From an uncultured Collinsella sp. (GTDB taxonomy: Bacteria; Actinomycetota; Coriobacteriia; Coriobacteriales; Coriobacteriaceae): a stretch of 64,000 nucleotides of DNA. The notes beneath the pieces were generated by a model, which worked only from the letters and a program-made list of their open reading frames with translations, made no database searches and had not been told where the DNA came from. Position numbers and translations under genes: made by a program. The DNA lies in contig CAUCLI010000001.1 of the NCBI GenBank assembly GCA_958443615.1, positions 186,001 to 250,000 on the forward strand, given 5' to 3'. Of the stretch, positions 16,408 to 25,900 are shown in pieces. How positions within the stretch are numbered: the first letter of the stretch is position 1; the number at the start of each line of letters is the position of its first letter.

Positions 16408-17592
16408 GTGAATCCAACCATCGTGATACCGAGTTACTGGGCGGGCGATCCCGCCGAGCTCGATTCGCCCGGGGCGTACGACCACTCCTCCGATTTGGGC
16501 TCTGCCCATCCCGAACTCGATCGATGCCTCGCCTCCCTCGAGCAGGTGCGCAACATCGGCCGCATCATCGTGCTGCTCGTGTGCCCGCAGCCGCTCACCA
16601 ACCGCATCGCCGAGCGCGTTCGCGGCGTCATCGACGATCATCCGGCGCTGCAGGTGACGCTCGTCACCAACCGCGAGGCGTCCGTCATCATGGACCGCGT
16701 CGCGGCGATCGCGCCCAAGGTCCGCGGCGAGGGTGTGTCCCTGCGCGGCTACGGCGCCATCCGCAACATGGGCCTCGCCTGCGCGTCCATCTTGGGGCAC
16801 GACGTCGTCGTCTTCCTGGATGATGACGAGGTGGTGCTCGCCCCCGATTTCATGGAGAAGGCCCTGTACGGCCTGGGCCACGAGACGCGTCAGCGCTTGC
16901 CGATCCTCGCGAAGAGCGGCTACTTCTACAACGAGGCGGGCTCGCCCCTGGCCGATACGACCAAGAAGAACGGCATCACCAACCGCTGGTGGACCAAGCG
17001 CATCGAGTTCAACCGCTGGATGGAGCGGGCGCTTTCGGGCACGCGCATCTCCCGCTCGAACTACGTGTGCGGCGGGTGCTTCGCGGTGCACGCCCGGGCG
17101 TTTGGCCGCGTGTCCTTCGACCCGTTCATCACCCGCGGGGAGGACCTGGACTTCCTGTTCAACATGCGCCTCGTCGGGATGGACGTGTGGTTCGACAACG
17201 CCTGGGTGGTCAAGCACCTGCCCCCGCATCAGAGCGAGCATTCGCCCCGCTTCATGCAGAACGTGTACCGTTGGTACTACGAGCGCGCGAAGCTCGCGAG
17301 CGCGGCGCGCCGCCCCGACATCACCCCTGTCACGGCGGCCTCGCTCATGCCCTATCCGGGTCCTTGGATCTCGGACGGGCTGGATGAGCGGGTGCGCAAG
17401 ACCGCCCTGATCCGCGCGCTGCTCACGCGCGAGCATCGGGGATATTGGCGCATTTACCGCCATGGCATAGACGAGGCGCGCGAGCATGCGCGCGCCCATC
17501 AGGACGACTATCTGCGCTTCGCGAGTTTCTGGCCGAGCATCGTGTCCGGCCTCGCGGGCGATGAGGGGCTGCGCGCCCTGTTGGAGCGTTGA
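16408..17592 (+). CDS. GT2-like glycosyltransferase family protein
   Basis: 394 residues with a GT-A-like core. It has a strand-rich N-terminus (TIVIPSYW), then GAIRNMGLACASILGHDVVV followed by FLDDDEVVLAPDF, which supplies the nucleotide-sugar/metal-binding DDD motif. Further on, FITRGEDLDFLFNMRLVGM resembles the ED acceptor-site motif of GT2 enzymes. No membrane helices or signal peptide, so a cytoplasmic enzyme is expected; donor and acceptor are unknown. GTG 16408 is preceded by GGGAGGAGGG. The stop overlaps the ATG of the histidine kinase by one base, so the glycosyltransferase and the two-component system are co-transcribed and may act on the envelope. Confidence 0.7.
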   Translation: MNPTIVIPSYWAGDPAELDSPGAYDHSSDLGSAHPELDRCLASLEQVRNIGRIIVLLVCPQPLTNRIAERVRGVIDDHPALQVTLVTNREASVIMDRVAAIAPKVRGEGVSLRGYGAIRNMGLACASILGHDVVVFLDDDEVVLAPDFMEKALYGLGHETRQRLPILAKSGYFYNEAGSPLADTTKKNGITNRWWTKRIEFNRWMERALSGTRISRSNYVCGGCFAVHARAFGRVSFDPFITRGEDLDFLFNMRLVGMDVWFDNAWVVKHLPPHQSEHSPRFMQNVYRWYYERAKLASAARRPDITPVTAASLMPYPGPWISDGLDERVRKTALIRALLTREHRGYWRIYRHGIDEAREHARAHQDDYLRFASFWPSIVSGLAGDEGLRALLER

Positions 17593-18971
17593 TGAACAAG
17601 CAAGATACCCGGGCGGACGCCCGATTCGCCGCCGGCGCGCGCCGCCTGCTCCCCGTCGACGCGTTGTCGGCAATGCGCCTGTTGAGCGCGGTGGCGATTC
17701 TCGCGCTCGTCTGCATATTCGGCTACGCCATCCTCACCGGCGTCGAGTCGATCACCACCGTCGCGGCTCTCGCGATGCTCGCGCTGCTCGTGCTCGCGTT
17801 CGTCTACGCGTTCCTCACGCCGGACACGCTGCGCTCCCAATACACCGAGCAGACGCTCGCGGTCGCCTCCGAGATGCTCGAGGACATCACGTGCGGTCTG
17901 ACCCACGAGAGCGCCGAGCAGATCTGCCGCCGGCTGCTCCCGCAGACCCGCGCGATGACCATCGCCGTCACCGATCGCGAGGTGGTGCTCGCATGCGTGG
18001 GCGAGCTCGCCGAGGACTTCCCCGCGGGGTCTTCCATCCACACGCCCGCCACGCGCTACGCGATCGACCATGGCATCGCCCAGTCGTTCACCAACGTGAT
18101 GGACGTGCGCGGCGAACAGGGGCGCCGCCGGCACATCCCCGCCGGCATCATCGCCCCGCTCATGGTGCGCGGCCAGGCCGTGGGCACGCTCAAGTTCTAT
18201 TTCCGCTCCCCGCGCCATGTCAACCGCACGCAGTACGCCCTGGCGTCCGGCTTCGCCGAGCTGCTTTCCACGCAGCTCACCGTGCATGAGCTCGAGCGCC
18301 AGTCCGAGCTGACCGCCCGCGCCGAGATCCGCGCGCTCCAGGCCCAGATCAACCCGCATTTCCTCTTCAACACGCTGAACACCATCGCCGCGCTCACCCG
18401 TACCGAGCCGCTTCGCGCCCGCGAGCTCCTGCGCGAGTTCTCCCAGTTCTACCGCGCCACGCTCGAGAACTCCGGCCAGCTCATACCCGTCAAGCGCGAG
18501 ATCGCCCAGACGCTTCGCTATCTCAAGTTCGAGAAGGCGCGTTTCGGCGATGACCGCATCATCGTCACGACCGATGTGGATGAGCAGGCCGAGGACATGC
18601 AGGTTCCCGCGTTCGTCATCCAACCGCTGGTCGAGAACGCGGTGCGCCACGCCATGCCGGATGAGGGGCCGCTCGCCATCTCCATCACGGTCGCCATGGC
18701 GGGGGACCGCGCCGTGTCCATCGAGGTCGTCGACGACGGCGTGGGCATGGACGAGCAGACCGCCATGCGCCTGTTCGACCAGTCCGTGACCCCTCCCGAT
18801 CCGAACGCGCCCCAGGGCGGCGGCGCGGGCGTGGCCATGCACAACATCTCCGAGCGCATCAAGCGCTTCTACGGACCGAAATCGCGCACGAGCGTCGAGT
18901 CCGAGCCCGGCCGCGGAACGGCCATTCGTCTGCATCTCGATCTTGAGGGTAGTATGTACGACGAAGGGTAG
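17592..18971 (+). CDS. LytS-type sensor histidine kinase
   Basis: 459 residues. Two membrane helices (about 30-50 and 55-75) precede a GAF-like sensor domain (~95-230). The His_kinase domain carries QINPHFLFNTLNTIAAL, placing the phospho-accepting His near residue 255. The HATPase_c domain has the N box FVIQPLVENAVRHAM and G boxes VVDDGVGMDE and GAGVAMHNISERI. This is the LytS/YehU class that pairs with LytTR response regulators, here the next gene, 78 bases downstream. It starts on the A of the preceding stop codon. The Gly/Ala-rich linker PNAPQGGGAG in the ATP lid is unremarkable. The signal is unknown. Confidence 0.9.
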   Translation: MNKQDTRADARFAAGARRLLPVDALSAMRLLSAVAILALVCIFGYAILTGVESITTVAALAMLALLVLAFVYAFLTPDTLRSQYTEQTLAVASEMLEDITCGLTHESAEQICRRLLPQTRAMTIAVTDREVVLACVGELAEDFPAGSSIHTPATRYAIDHGIAQSFTNVMDVRGEQGRRRHIPAGIIAPLMVRGQAVGTLKFYFRSPRHVNRTQYALASGFAELLSTQLTVHELERQSELTARAEIRALQAQINPHFLFNTLNTIAALTRTEPLRARELLREFSQFYRATLENSGQLIPVKREIAQTLRYLKFEKARFGDDRIIVTTDVDEQAEDMQVPAFVIQPLVENAVRHAMPDEGPLAISITVAMAGDRAVSIEVVDDGVGMDEQTAMRLFDQSVTPPDPNAPQGGGAGVAMHNISERIKRFYGPKSRTSVESEPGRGTAIRLHLDLEGSMYDEG

Positions 18972-19049
18972 AATGGATGTGTGAGTGACCGTACGGATGG
19001 CGCGTTGGCGCCGGGTCCCCATTGTGTGAATGAAAGGTAATCGATATAT

Positions 19050-19778
19050 ATGCTACGTGCGATGATCGTTGATGACGAGGCTCCTGCGCGCTCCGAGTTG
19101 AGGTTCCTCTTGGAGCAGACGGGCAAGATCGGCTCCATCACCGAGGCGTCGAGCGTCCGCTCCGCCATCGAGATGCTCATGGAGACGCGCGTGGACGTCG
19201 TCTTCCTCGACATCTCCATGCCCGGTGCATCCGGCCTGCAGCTCGCCGAGGCGCTGTACAAGCTGAAGAACCCGCCCGCGATCGTGTTCGTGACCGCCTA
19301 CAGCGATCACGCCGTCGAGGCGTTCGATGTCGACGCGGTCGATTACCTCATGAAGCCGGTCGAGGAGGCTCGCTTGGACCGCGCGATCGAGAAGGTCATC
19401 GCCCGCGCCAAGCCGGTCACGGCGGAGCCCGCCGCAAAGCCCACCAACATCGAGCGCATCCCGGTGGAGAAGGGCGGCCGCAAGGTCCTCATCCCGGTCG
19501 ATCAGATCCGCTTCATCATGGCCAAGGACGATTACTCCTGCATCTTCACGGAGGACGACCGCTACCTGTCCACGACCTCGCTGGCGCAGTTCGAGTCCAA
19601 GCTCGGCGAGTTCGGGTTCTTCCGCGTGCATCGCCGCTACATCGTGAACCTCTCCAACGTCGAGGATGTGGAGACCGTGTCCTCCGGTGCGATCCAGCTC
19701 GGCGTCAACGGCGTCGATGAGCGCATTCCCGTGAGCCGTCGCCGCGTGGTGCCGCTCAAGAAGGCGCTGAACCTGTGA
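19050..19778 (+). CDS. LytTR-family response regulator
   Basis: 242 residues. The receiver domain (~1-120) has acidic pocket MIVDDE, phospho-acceptor Asp54 in VVFLDISMPG, Thr in FVTAYSDH and Lys in DYLMKPVEE. The LytTR DNA-binding domain occupies ~140-240 (KDDYSCIFTEDDRYLSTTSL, then FFRVHRRYIVNL), which binds direct repeats about 21 bp apart. It is the partner of the upstream LytS-type kinase. AAAGGTAA lies upstream of the start. The stop overlaps the ATG of the following phosphoesterase gene by one base. Targets in other bacteria include envelope, bacteriocin or carbon-stress genes; none is proven here. Confidence 0.92.
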   Translation: MLRAMIVDDEAPARSELRFLLEQTGKIGSITEASSVRSAIEMLMETRVDVVFLDISMPGASGLQLAEALYKLKNPPAIVFVTAYSDHAVEAFDVDAVDYLMKPVEEARLDRAIEKVIARAKPVTAEPAAKPTNIERIPVEKGGRKVLIPVDQIRFIMAKDDYSCIFTEDDRYLSTTSLAQFESKLGEFGFFRVHRRYIVNLSNVEDVETVSSGAIQLGVNGVDERIPVSRRRVVPLKKALNL

Positions 19779-20233
19779 TGGCGCGCCGCATCGACATCGT
19801 CTCAGACACGCACGGGTACCTGGCCCCCGAGCTCATGGCGGCCATCGACGGTTGCGACCTGCTGATCCACGCGGGGGATATCACATCCGAGTCCAATTGG
19901 GCCGAGCTCGAGGTGAGCGCGCCCGCCATCCGGGGCGTCCTCGGCAACAACGACGGGTTCTACTCGTACGGTCCCGAGGTCAAGCGCCTGAATGGGTTCA
20001 CGTACGAGGGATTGCGTTTCGCCGTCGCCCATTATCGCGAGAGGCTTCCGATCGCCGACGTGGACGTCGCCGTGTGCGGCCATACGCATCGGGCGATGAT
20101 CGAGCGCGTCGGCGGTTGCCTGGTCGTCAACCCGGGGTCGGCTTCGCTGCCCCGTGGGATGCGCGGGCCGACCATCGCGCGCTTGATGGTGGAGGACGGA
20201 CGCGTCCTCTCGGCCGAGATCATAGACCTCTAG
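19778..20233 (+). CDS. YfcE/MJ0936-family metallophosphoesterase
   Basis: 151 residues forming a compact calcineurin-like phosphoesterase. All metal-binding blocks are present: SDTHGY near residue 7, IHAGDI near 30, LGNND near 52, CGHTHR near 93 and NPGSASLPRG near 113. Members hydrolyse phosphodiesters in vitro with Mn2+ or Ni2+; the physiological substrate is usually unclear. The ATG uses the A of the response-regulator stop, so it belongs to the same transcript. A GC-rich hairpin at about 20235-20257 follows and probably ends the operon. Confidence 0.85.
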   Translation: MARRIDIVSDTHGYLAPELMAAIDGCDLLIHAGDITSESNWAELEVSAPAIRGVLGNNDGFYSYGPEVKRLNGFTYEGLRFAVAHYRERLPIADVDVAVCGHTHRAMIERVGGCLVVNPGSASLPRGMRGPTIARLMVEDGRVLSAEIIDL

Positions 20234-20326
20234 CGGGGCCGCGCGTTTGGCGCGGCCCTATCTCATGTGGTCTGAGCTGGGGATTCGCAAGAATAGATAC
20301 CGCGAGAAATTTTTTGAAAAAAGTTC

Positions 20327-20356
20327 TTGCACCCGTGAGCGATCTCTGTGTATACT
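20327..20356 (+). promoter_or_regulatory. Promoter of tRNA-Asp
   Basis: TTGCAC (20327-20332), an 18-base spacer and TATACT (20351-20356), preceded by a run of A residues like an UP element. It lies about 39 bases before the tRNA. Confidence 0.75.
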
Positions 20357-20394
20357 AATCCCCGCAGCAAGGAGCGCAAGCGAGTTGCCTGCCT

Positions 20395-20472
<78 letters not shown>

Positions 20473-20480
20473 TCGCAATC

Positions 20481-20511
20481 AAAGCCTCGTCTTCGGACGG
20501 GGCTTTTTGCG
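20481..20511 (+). terminator. Terminator of tRNA-Asp
   Basis: AAAGCCTCGTC-TTCG-GACGGGGCTTT, an 11-bp stem with one G-T pair, a stable TTCG tetraloop and a following T run. It lies nine bases after the tRNA. Confidence 0.88.
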
Positions 20512-20690
20512 TTAGATATGCAGCTTATGGTACATACGTCACCAAAAGTACGATTTTGGTTAAACGTTGTATAGTAGGTACAGTAGATTTGATATAAATT
20601 GATAGGGGGCTTTTCAGGCCCGTTTATCATCGCGAACAACGTCCACGCGAGTGGCCGAGCGGTATGCTGCCCAGCAAGGAGTTCACAAAG

Positions 20691-21173
20691 ATGGATATCT
20701 CCCGCAAAACCGACTATGCCCTGCGAATGCTCGCAATGCTCGCCGAGGGCGATGAGAGCCTCCTGTCGGTGCGCACCGCTGCCGAGGCGGTGGATGTCCC
20801 GTATTCCTTCGCCCGCTCGATTCAGCACGGCTTGGTCCAAGCCGGCATCGTGGAGAGCCTTCGCGGTGTGCGCGGCGGCATGCGCCTGCGCCTCGACCCC
20901 TCTGAGATAACCATTCGCCAGATCGTCGAGGCGGTTCAGGGCCCTCTGGTCATGAATGACTGCACGGCGGAGGAGGGCGTGTGCCCGCGTATGGATTGCT
21001 GCTGCTACCACCCCATTTGGGCGGGTGCGCAGGAGTTGCTGCGCGACTATCTCGACTCCGTGTCGCTTGACGATGTCGTCAATCGCCGTCAATATCCCGC
21101 TGTTGACGTAAAATTCACCGACCGTGCCCGCTTTGCCGAGTACGCGTCTTGCGGGCGGGTGTGCGGCAAATAG
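20691..21173 (+). CDS. Rrf2-family transcriptional regulator
   Basis: 160 residues. The winged helix (MDISRKTDYALRMLAMLAEG, then AAEAVDVPYSFARSIQHGLV and VRGGMRLRL) is the Rrf2 fold. The C-terminal half carries a cysteine cluster, NDCTAEEGVCPRMDCCCYH, so C-x5-C followed by a C-C-C triplet. This matches the place where IscR/NsrR bind an iron-sulfur cluster and suggests redox, NO or Fe-S sensing. The ATG at 20691 has AAGGAG ahead; the longer frame does not. It is followed by a MutY-like glycosylase and rubrerythrin, so control of an oxidative-stress set is reasonable but unproven. Confidence 0.85.
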   Translation: MDISRKTDYALRMLAMLAEGDESLLSVRTAAEAVDVPYSFARSIQHGLVQAGIVESLRGVRGGMRLRLDPSEITIRQIVEAVQGPLVMNDCTAEEGVCPRMDCCCYHPIWAGAQELLRDYLDSVSLDDVVNRRQYPAVDVKFTDRARFAEYASCGRVCGK

Positions 21174-21197
21174 CCGATCGCCCACTAAGGAGCGCAT

Positions 21198-22121
21198 ATG
21201 GACACGAACCCCTTCCGTACGCTGGTCAGGACGGAGGGGGTTCGTCTATATCGCGACCTTCCATGGCGTCGGACGCACGATCCGTACGAGATCTGGCTTT
21301 CCGAGGTCATGTTGCAGCAAACCCAAGTGGCCCGCGTTAAGACGCGCTGGGCGGAATGGCTCGATCGCTTCCCGAGCGTGTTCGCCCTCGCGCAGGCGGG
21401 GACCGCCGAAGTCCTCGCGGCATGGCAGGGTATGGGGTACAACCGCCGCGCGCTGGCGCTCAAGGCGGCTGCGGAGCGCGTCGTATCGGACTATGACGGC
21501 GTGTTCCCCATGGACGCCAAGGAGCTTATCGCCCTGCCGGGCATCGGCCCTGCGACCGCCCAGGGAATTCGCGCCTTCTCCTTCGACCTGCCCGGCGTGT
21601 ATCTGGAGACGAACGTGCGCACCGTCGTGCTGCACCACCTGTTCCCCGACGTGCCGTCGGTGCCGGACAAGGAGCTCGTCCCCCTGGTCGAGGCGACGTG
21701 CCCGGCGGCTCCGGGCGCCGCGGACGAAAGGGGCGCGGAGGGAGGCCGCGCGGATGGGCGGTACGCGGTTCCCCAGGATGACCGGGACACGCCCCGTTCC
21801 TGGTATTACGCGATGCTCGATTACGGTGCGCACCTCAAGAAGACCGTGCCCAACCCATCGCGTCGCGCGAAGGCCTACGCCCGCCAGTCCAAGTTCGAGG
21901 GGTCGCGCCGCCAGAAGAGGGCCGAGATCGTGCGTCTGCTGCTCGATGCGCAGTCGCGGGGCGAGGCGCTCGAGACCTCGACGGTCCACGCGGCGCTTTG
22001 CGAGGTCGAGCGCGAGGCGGGGAGGCCCCCGGTTGAGATGGGGCTTGTGGCGTCGATCTTGAAAGACCTCTCACGCGAGGGTTTTTGCGCTGATTGCGAC
22101 GGTTTCTGGCGCATCGCATAG
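21198..22121 (+). CDS. MutY-like HhH-GPD glycosylase lacking the Fe-S cluster
   Basis: 307 residues. It resembles the catalytic half of the adenine glycosylase MutY, which removes A paired with 8-oxoguanine: PYEIWLSEVMLQQTQV carries the catalytic Glu, and LPGIGPATAQGI is the helix-hairpin-helix. Two differences are visible. The usual catalytic Asp of the DGNV-type motif reads Glu in YLETNVRTVVLHHLF, and the four-Cys C-x6-C-x2-C-x5-C cluster is absent. The C-terminus is a winged-helix-like segment instead of the MutT-like domain. I recall similar ETN(V/I)RTV variants in other bacterial lineages. Activity on A:8-oxoG is plausible but not certain. Confidence 0.75.
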   Translation: MDTNPFRTLVRTEGVRLYRDLPWRRTHDPYEIWLSEVMLQQTQVARVKTRWAEWLDRFPSVFALAQAGTAEVLAAWQGMGYNRRALALKAAAERVVSDYDGVFPMDAKELIALPGIGPATAQGIRAFSFDLPGVYLETNVRTVVLHHLFPDVPSVPDKELVPLVEATCPAAPGAADERGAEGGRADGRYAVPQDDRDTPRSWYYAMLDYGAHLKKTVPNPSRRAKAYARQSKFEGSRRQKRAEIVRLLLDAQSRGEALETSTVHAALCEVEREAGRPPVEMGLVASILKDLSREGFCADCDGFWRIA

Positions 22122-22243
22122 GCGGCTCATGGGTACAAGAGGTGAAGCGCGTCCGGTTAGAGACGGCGGCGCTGTGTGACGCTGCGCGATGTGGCGCATC
22201 GGCGGCGTTTCCTGTAGTCCACGCCATCAAGGAGGGTACACCC

Positions 22244-22783
22244 ATGGATTTCGAGAATTCCCAGACCAAGAAGAACCTCGAGGCCGCATTCGCCGGCGAG
22301 TCCCAGGCCCACACCAAGTACCGCTACTACTCTTCCAAGGCAAAGAAGGAGGGCTTCGTCCAGATCTCCAACATCTTCATGGAGACCGCGCTGAACGAGG
22401 CCGAGCACGCCAAGCTGTGGTTCAAGGAGCTGCATGGCGGCGAGGTCCCGAGCACGTTGGAGAACCTGCGCGACGCGGCGGCTGGCGAGAATTACGAGTG
22501 GACCACCATGTATGACGAGTTCGCCAAGACCGCCGAGGAGGAGGGCTTCGCGGCCATCGCCGCCAAGTTCCGCGGCGTCGGCGCCGTCGAGAAGGCGCAT
22601 GAGGAGCGCTACAACAAGCTCGCCGAGCGCGTCGAGAAGGGCGAGGTCTTCACCCGTGAGGGCGTGAAGGTGTGGAAGTGCCTGAACTGCGGCCACCTGC
22701 ATGTGGGTCCCACCGCGCCCGAGCTGTGCCCCGTGTGCGCCCATCCGCAGGCCTATTTCGAGGAGCAGGTCGTCAACTACTAG
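22244..22783 (+). CDS. rbr: Rubrerythrin
   Basis: 179 residues. The N-terminal ferritin-like four-helix bundle has the diiron ligands in FAGESQAHTKYRYY and TALNEAEHAKLW, with more in the second half (FRGVGAVEKAHEERY). The C-terminal rubredoxin-like domain has Cys pairs CLNCGH and CPVCAH binding one iron. Rubrerythrin reduces hydrogen peroxide in anaerobes using NADH-derived electrons. The ATG at 22244 follows AAGGAGGG; a longer frame that overlaps the glycosylase gene is rejected. The Rrf2 regulator two genes upstream is a candidate controller. A strong terminator follows. Confidence 0.95.
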   Translation: MDFENSQTKKNLEAAFAGESQAHTKYRYYSSKAKKEGFVQISNIFMETALNEAEHAKLWFKELHGGEVPSTLENLRDAAAGENYEWTTMYDEFAKTAEEEGFAAIAAKFRGVGAVEKAHEERYNKLAERVEKGEVFTREGVKVWKCLNCGHLHVGPTAPELCPVCAHPQAYFEEQVVNY

Positions 22784-22826
22784 CGTCTTGCTTGGGCGCG
22801 TTTGCGAATAGCCCGGCTTCAAGGGT

Positions 22827-22858
22827 CCCGCGATCGCTTTCGGTCGCGGGCCTTTTTT
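22827..22858 (+). terminator. Terminator after rubrerythrin
   Basis: CCCGCGA and TCGCGGG form the stem core, extended towards loop CTTT, followed by six T residues. A standard intrinsic terminator. Confidence 0.85.
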
Positions 22859-22994
22859 AATTCGGGCATGCTGCGTGCACGGTTTGCCGAACGTGTGGCG
22901 GCGAATATGGCGGCTGAAAGACAATTTTGCGTCGCCGCGCCTCGGGTAAAATGGGCGGACGTACTTCAAACGCACCACAACTGAGGAGTGCATC

Positions 22995-25900
22995 GTGGCC
23001 CGATTCGTCCCTTGCACCGGCGAGCCCCGGCTCGCAGTCGATCACGTGAAAAACGCGCCGCGCATGTCTGCCCGCACCATGAAGACCGCGCTCATCGCCG
23101 CGGGGATCGCCACGGCGGCGGTGTCCGCGGCGCCGCTGGCGGCTCCTGCCGCCGCGCACGCTGCTCCGGCGGGTGCGCGTGCGGTGTCAGACGCCGTCCC
23201 GTCGCTCGACGCCCTTGACGCGAAGATCCGCCAGCTCGGAAGCGCTTCCGAGGTCGCCCAGCGTGCCGCGACGGGCGCTCTCGATGTCGAGGAGGAGCGC
23301 CTGCTGCTCCAGCGTGAGGTCGTGCGCCGCGCCAGCGCATCCAAGCTCCAGGCGTTTTTCGATGAGTCCGAGGCGAACGCCGAGTTCGTCTCATGGCTCA
23401 TGGGCGATATCGACGCCCTGCGCCACTACATCCTGGGCGGAACGGTGCATGCGAACACGCGGGACGGTTCCGCCTCGCCCGAGCATTACATCAAATCGCT
23501 CGGCATCCTGCGCGATCTGCGCACGCAGAACAAGGCCGACTTGGAGTCCGCCGATGCAGACGTCTACCTGCGCATGATGGTCGCGGCCTCGCTCGACGTC
23601 TCGGGACGTGCGCGCCTGTGGACGGGCGACCCCGGATTTGTGTCCGATCCTCTCGTGCGCTACCGCATGATCAAGACCTTCCGATCGGATGAGCGCTACC
23701 GCTTCAAAAAGGACCTGTTCGACGCGTTGCCCGTCGAGAGCATGCGCCATGTCTTCGAGAACCAGATCCCCGACGTGGAGCTCGCCTGGCTCGCAAATTA
23801 CTCCCTGCACAAGTTTCCTGCCGCCGATCCCAAGACCGAGGACAGCCGTCTCAACGCGTATTCCTACATCTGGTACACCGGCGGCTTCGCGAGCGATGGC
23901 GGTTACGGCAACGCGCTGTTCTACGACGACGCGAAGTTCACCGGCCCCGTGACGGAGCTCAAGTCCTCCACGGGAAAGCCCGAGGGCGAGCGCAAGACCT
24001 GGCAGGGCGGCTGGCAGGAGAAGTACCGCTTGGCGTATGACGACCCGAACTTCCCGAGCATGCGCCCGGAGGACCCCTATTACATCGGGTGCGGGCAGAC
24101 CTCGTCGGTGCCCGGCGCCACGCAGAACAAGAACGCGTATCACCGTCTGTGGATGGTGTTCGAAAAGGGAGGCGTGTGCGGAGCGCTGGCCAAGACCTTC
24201 GCCAACCTCAACGGCATGGTGGGCGTGCCCTCCTTTGTGGTGGGCCAGCCCGGTCATGCCGCCACCCTCACCTATGAGCTGCGCCAGGACGCCTCGGGCA
24301 AGATGGTGCCCACGTACCGCATCCAAAACGACGTCTCCGGTTGGGCCAAGAGCAAAAGCCCCGACGCCGCGCACTGGCTGTGCGGCTGGGGCCGCGCGTC
24401 GAACGCGGGATTCCGCGGGACCTACACCCTGTGCGCTCAGGAGGCCCTGGCGGACGCAGGGGCCTATCGTCGCAGCTACGAGGCGCGTCTGGTGAGCATG
24501 AGCCATGCCGGCGATGCGGCCGCACAGGAGGAAGCGCTCAAGGCGGCTCGCGCGGCCCAGCCCATCAACCTCGATGCGATCCGCGCTCAGATAGACCTGA
24601 TGGCCAAGCGCGACGCCTCCGCCGATGAATGGCGGGAGTTCGCCGCCAAGCTCGCGGAGGACCTCGCATATCACCCCCTGCCCATGCACGACCTCATCAA
24701 GGAGATCAACACCCGTACGGGCGGCAGGCATGTGGCGGCGCTCGAGGCGATCCGCCTGAACGCCCTGAAGGAGGCGGCAAAGGTCACCAAGGACCAGACC
24801 GTCAACCACGATGCGTGCGTCCGCATGGCCCGCTCGCTCATGGGCGAGGCCGACGGCGCGGTGGCGACCTTCTCCTTCGACGGTGCGAACGCGGGCGTCA
24901 TCCGCCTGGGCGAACACCTGCAAAGTGGCGGGGTCGCATGGAAGTACAGCCTGGATGGCGGCGCGACCTGGACGCAGCTCACCTCCGGGGAGACCTCCGT
25001 CGCGCTCACATCCGAGCAGCTCGCCTCCATCACGGCAGAGCACGATATCCAAATCCAGCTCATCGGCGCCAACGTGGTCAACCTCATCGAGATCGAGAAG
25101 GGCGACCTGGGCGCCGTCAAGTTCGATGCGAACGACCGCGCGAACAAGATCTACTTCCCCGAGGGGCGTGTGGCCGACGGGCTCGAGATGCGCGTGGACG
25201 GCGGCGCGTGGGAGACGTTCAACGCCGATCGCACGTATCGGGGCGATCACACGGTCGAGCTGCGCCGCCTCGCGACGGGAAACATGACCGCCTCCGATCC
25301 GAAGACCTTCCGTTTCACGGAGGATGAGCGCGATGCGAGCCTCGTGCCCTACGAGGAGCTCGCGGTGAATTCGTATTCGTCCTCCAACGGTGGCGCCGCG
25401 ACGGCCATGCGCGCGATCGACGGGTATTACGGCGACGGCAACAGCTACTGGACCACCAACCGCGAGGGCAGCTCAAACGCCTGGATCGTGATCGATTTGG
25501 GGCGCGAGCGCGAGATCAGCTCGATGACGTATTGGAGGCCGAGCAACATCAATGTCAACGGCATCCCGCGCTGGAGCAGGATGAGGGTGACGGTGTCGGC
25601 AGCGCCCGATACGGGGTTGCCTGCGGATGCGCCCGTCGCCGATGGGCAGTTCGAAAAGGTGGAGAGCTTCAGCCGGATCAATAACGGCGGAGACTCGTTC
25701 GTGAAGTGGTGGGAGGACAGCGGAAACCGCTGCGACATGGCGTTCTCGAACGGCCCGGTCCGCGCCCGCTACTTCAAGATCCACCTGACGGACGTGTTCT
25801 TCTGTGCGGCGCTCTTCGATTTCTACGAGGTGCACGAGCCGGGTCTTGAGGCGGATGGGCTTCACTTCAAGAACATGGAGGCGGGCCAGGCCGATCTCGA

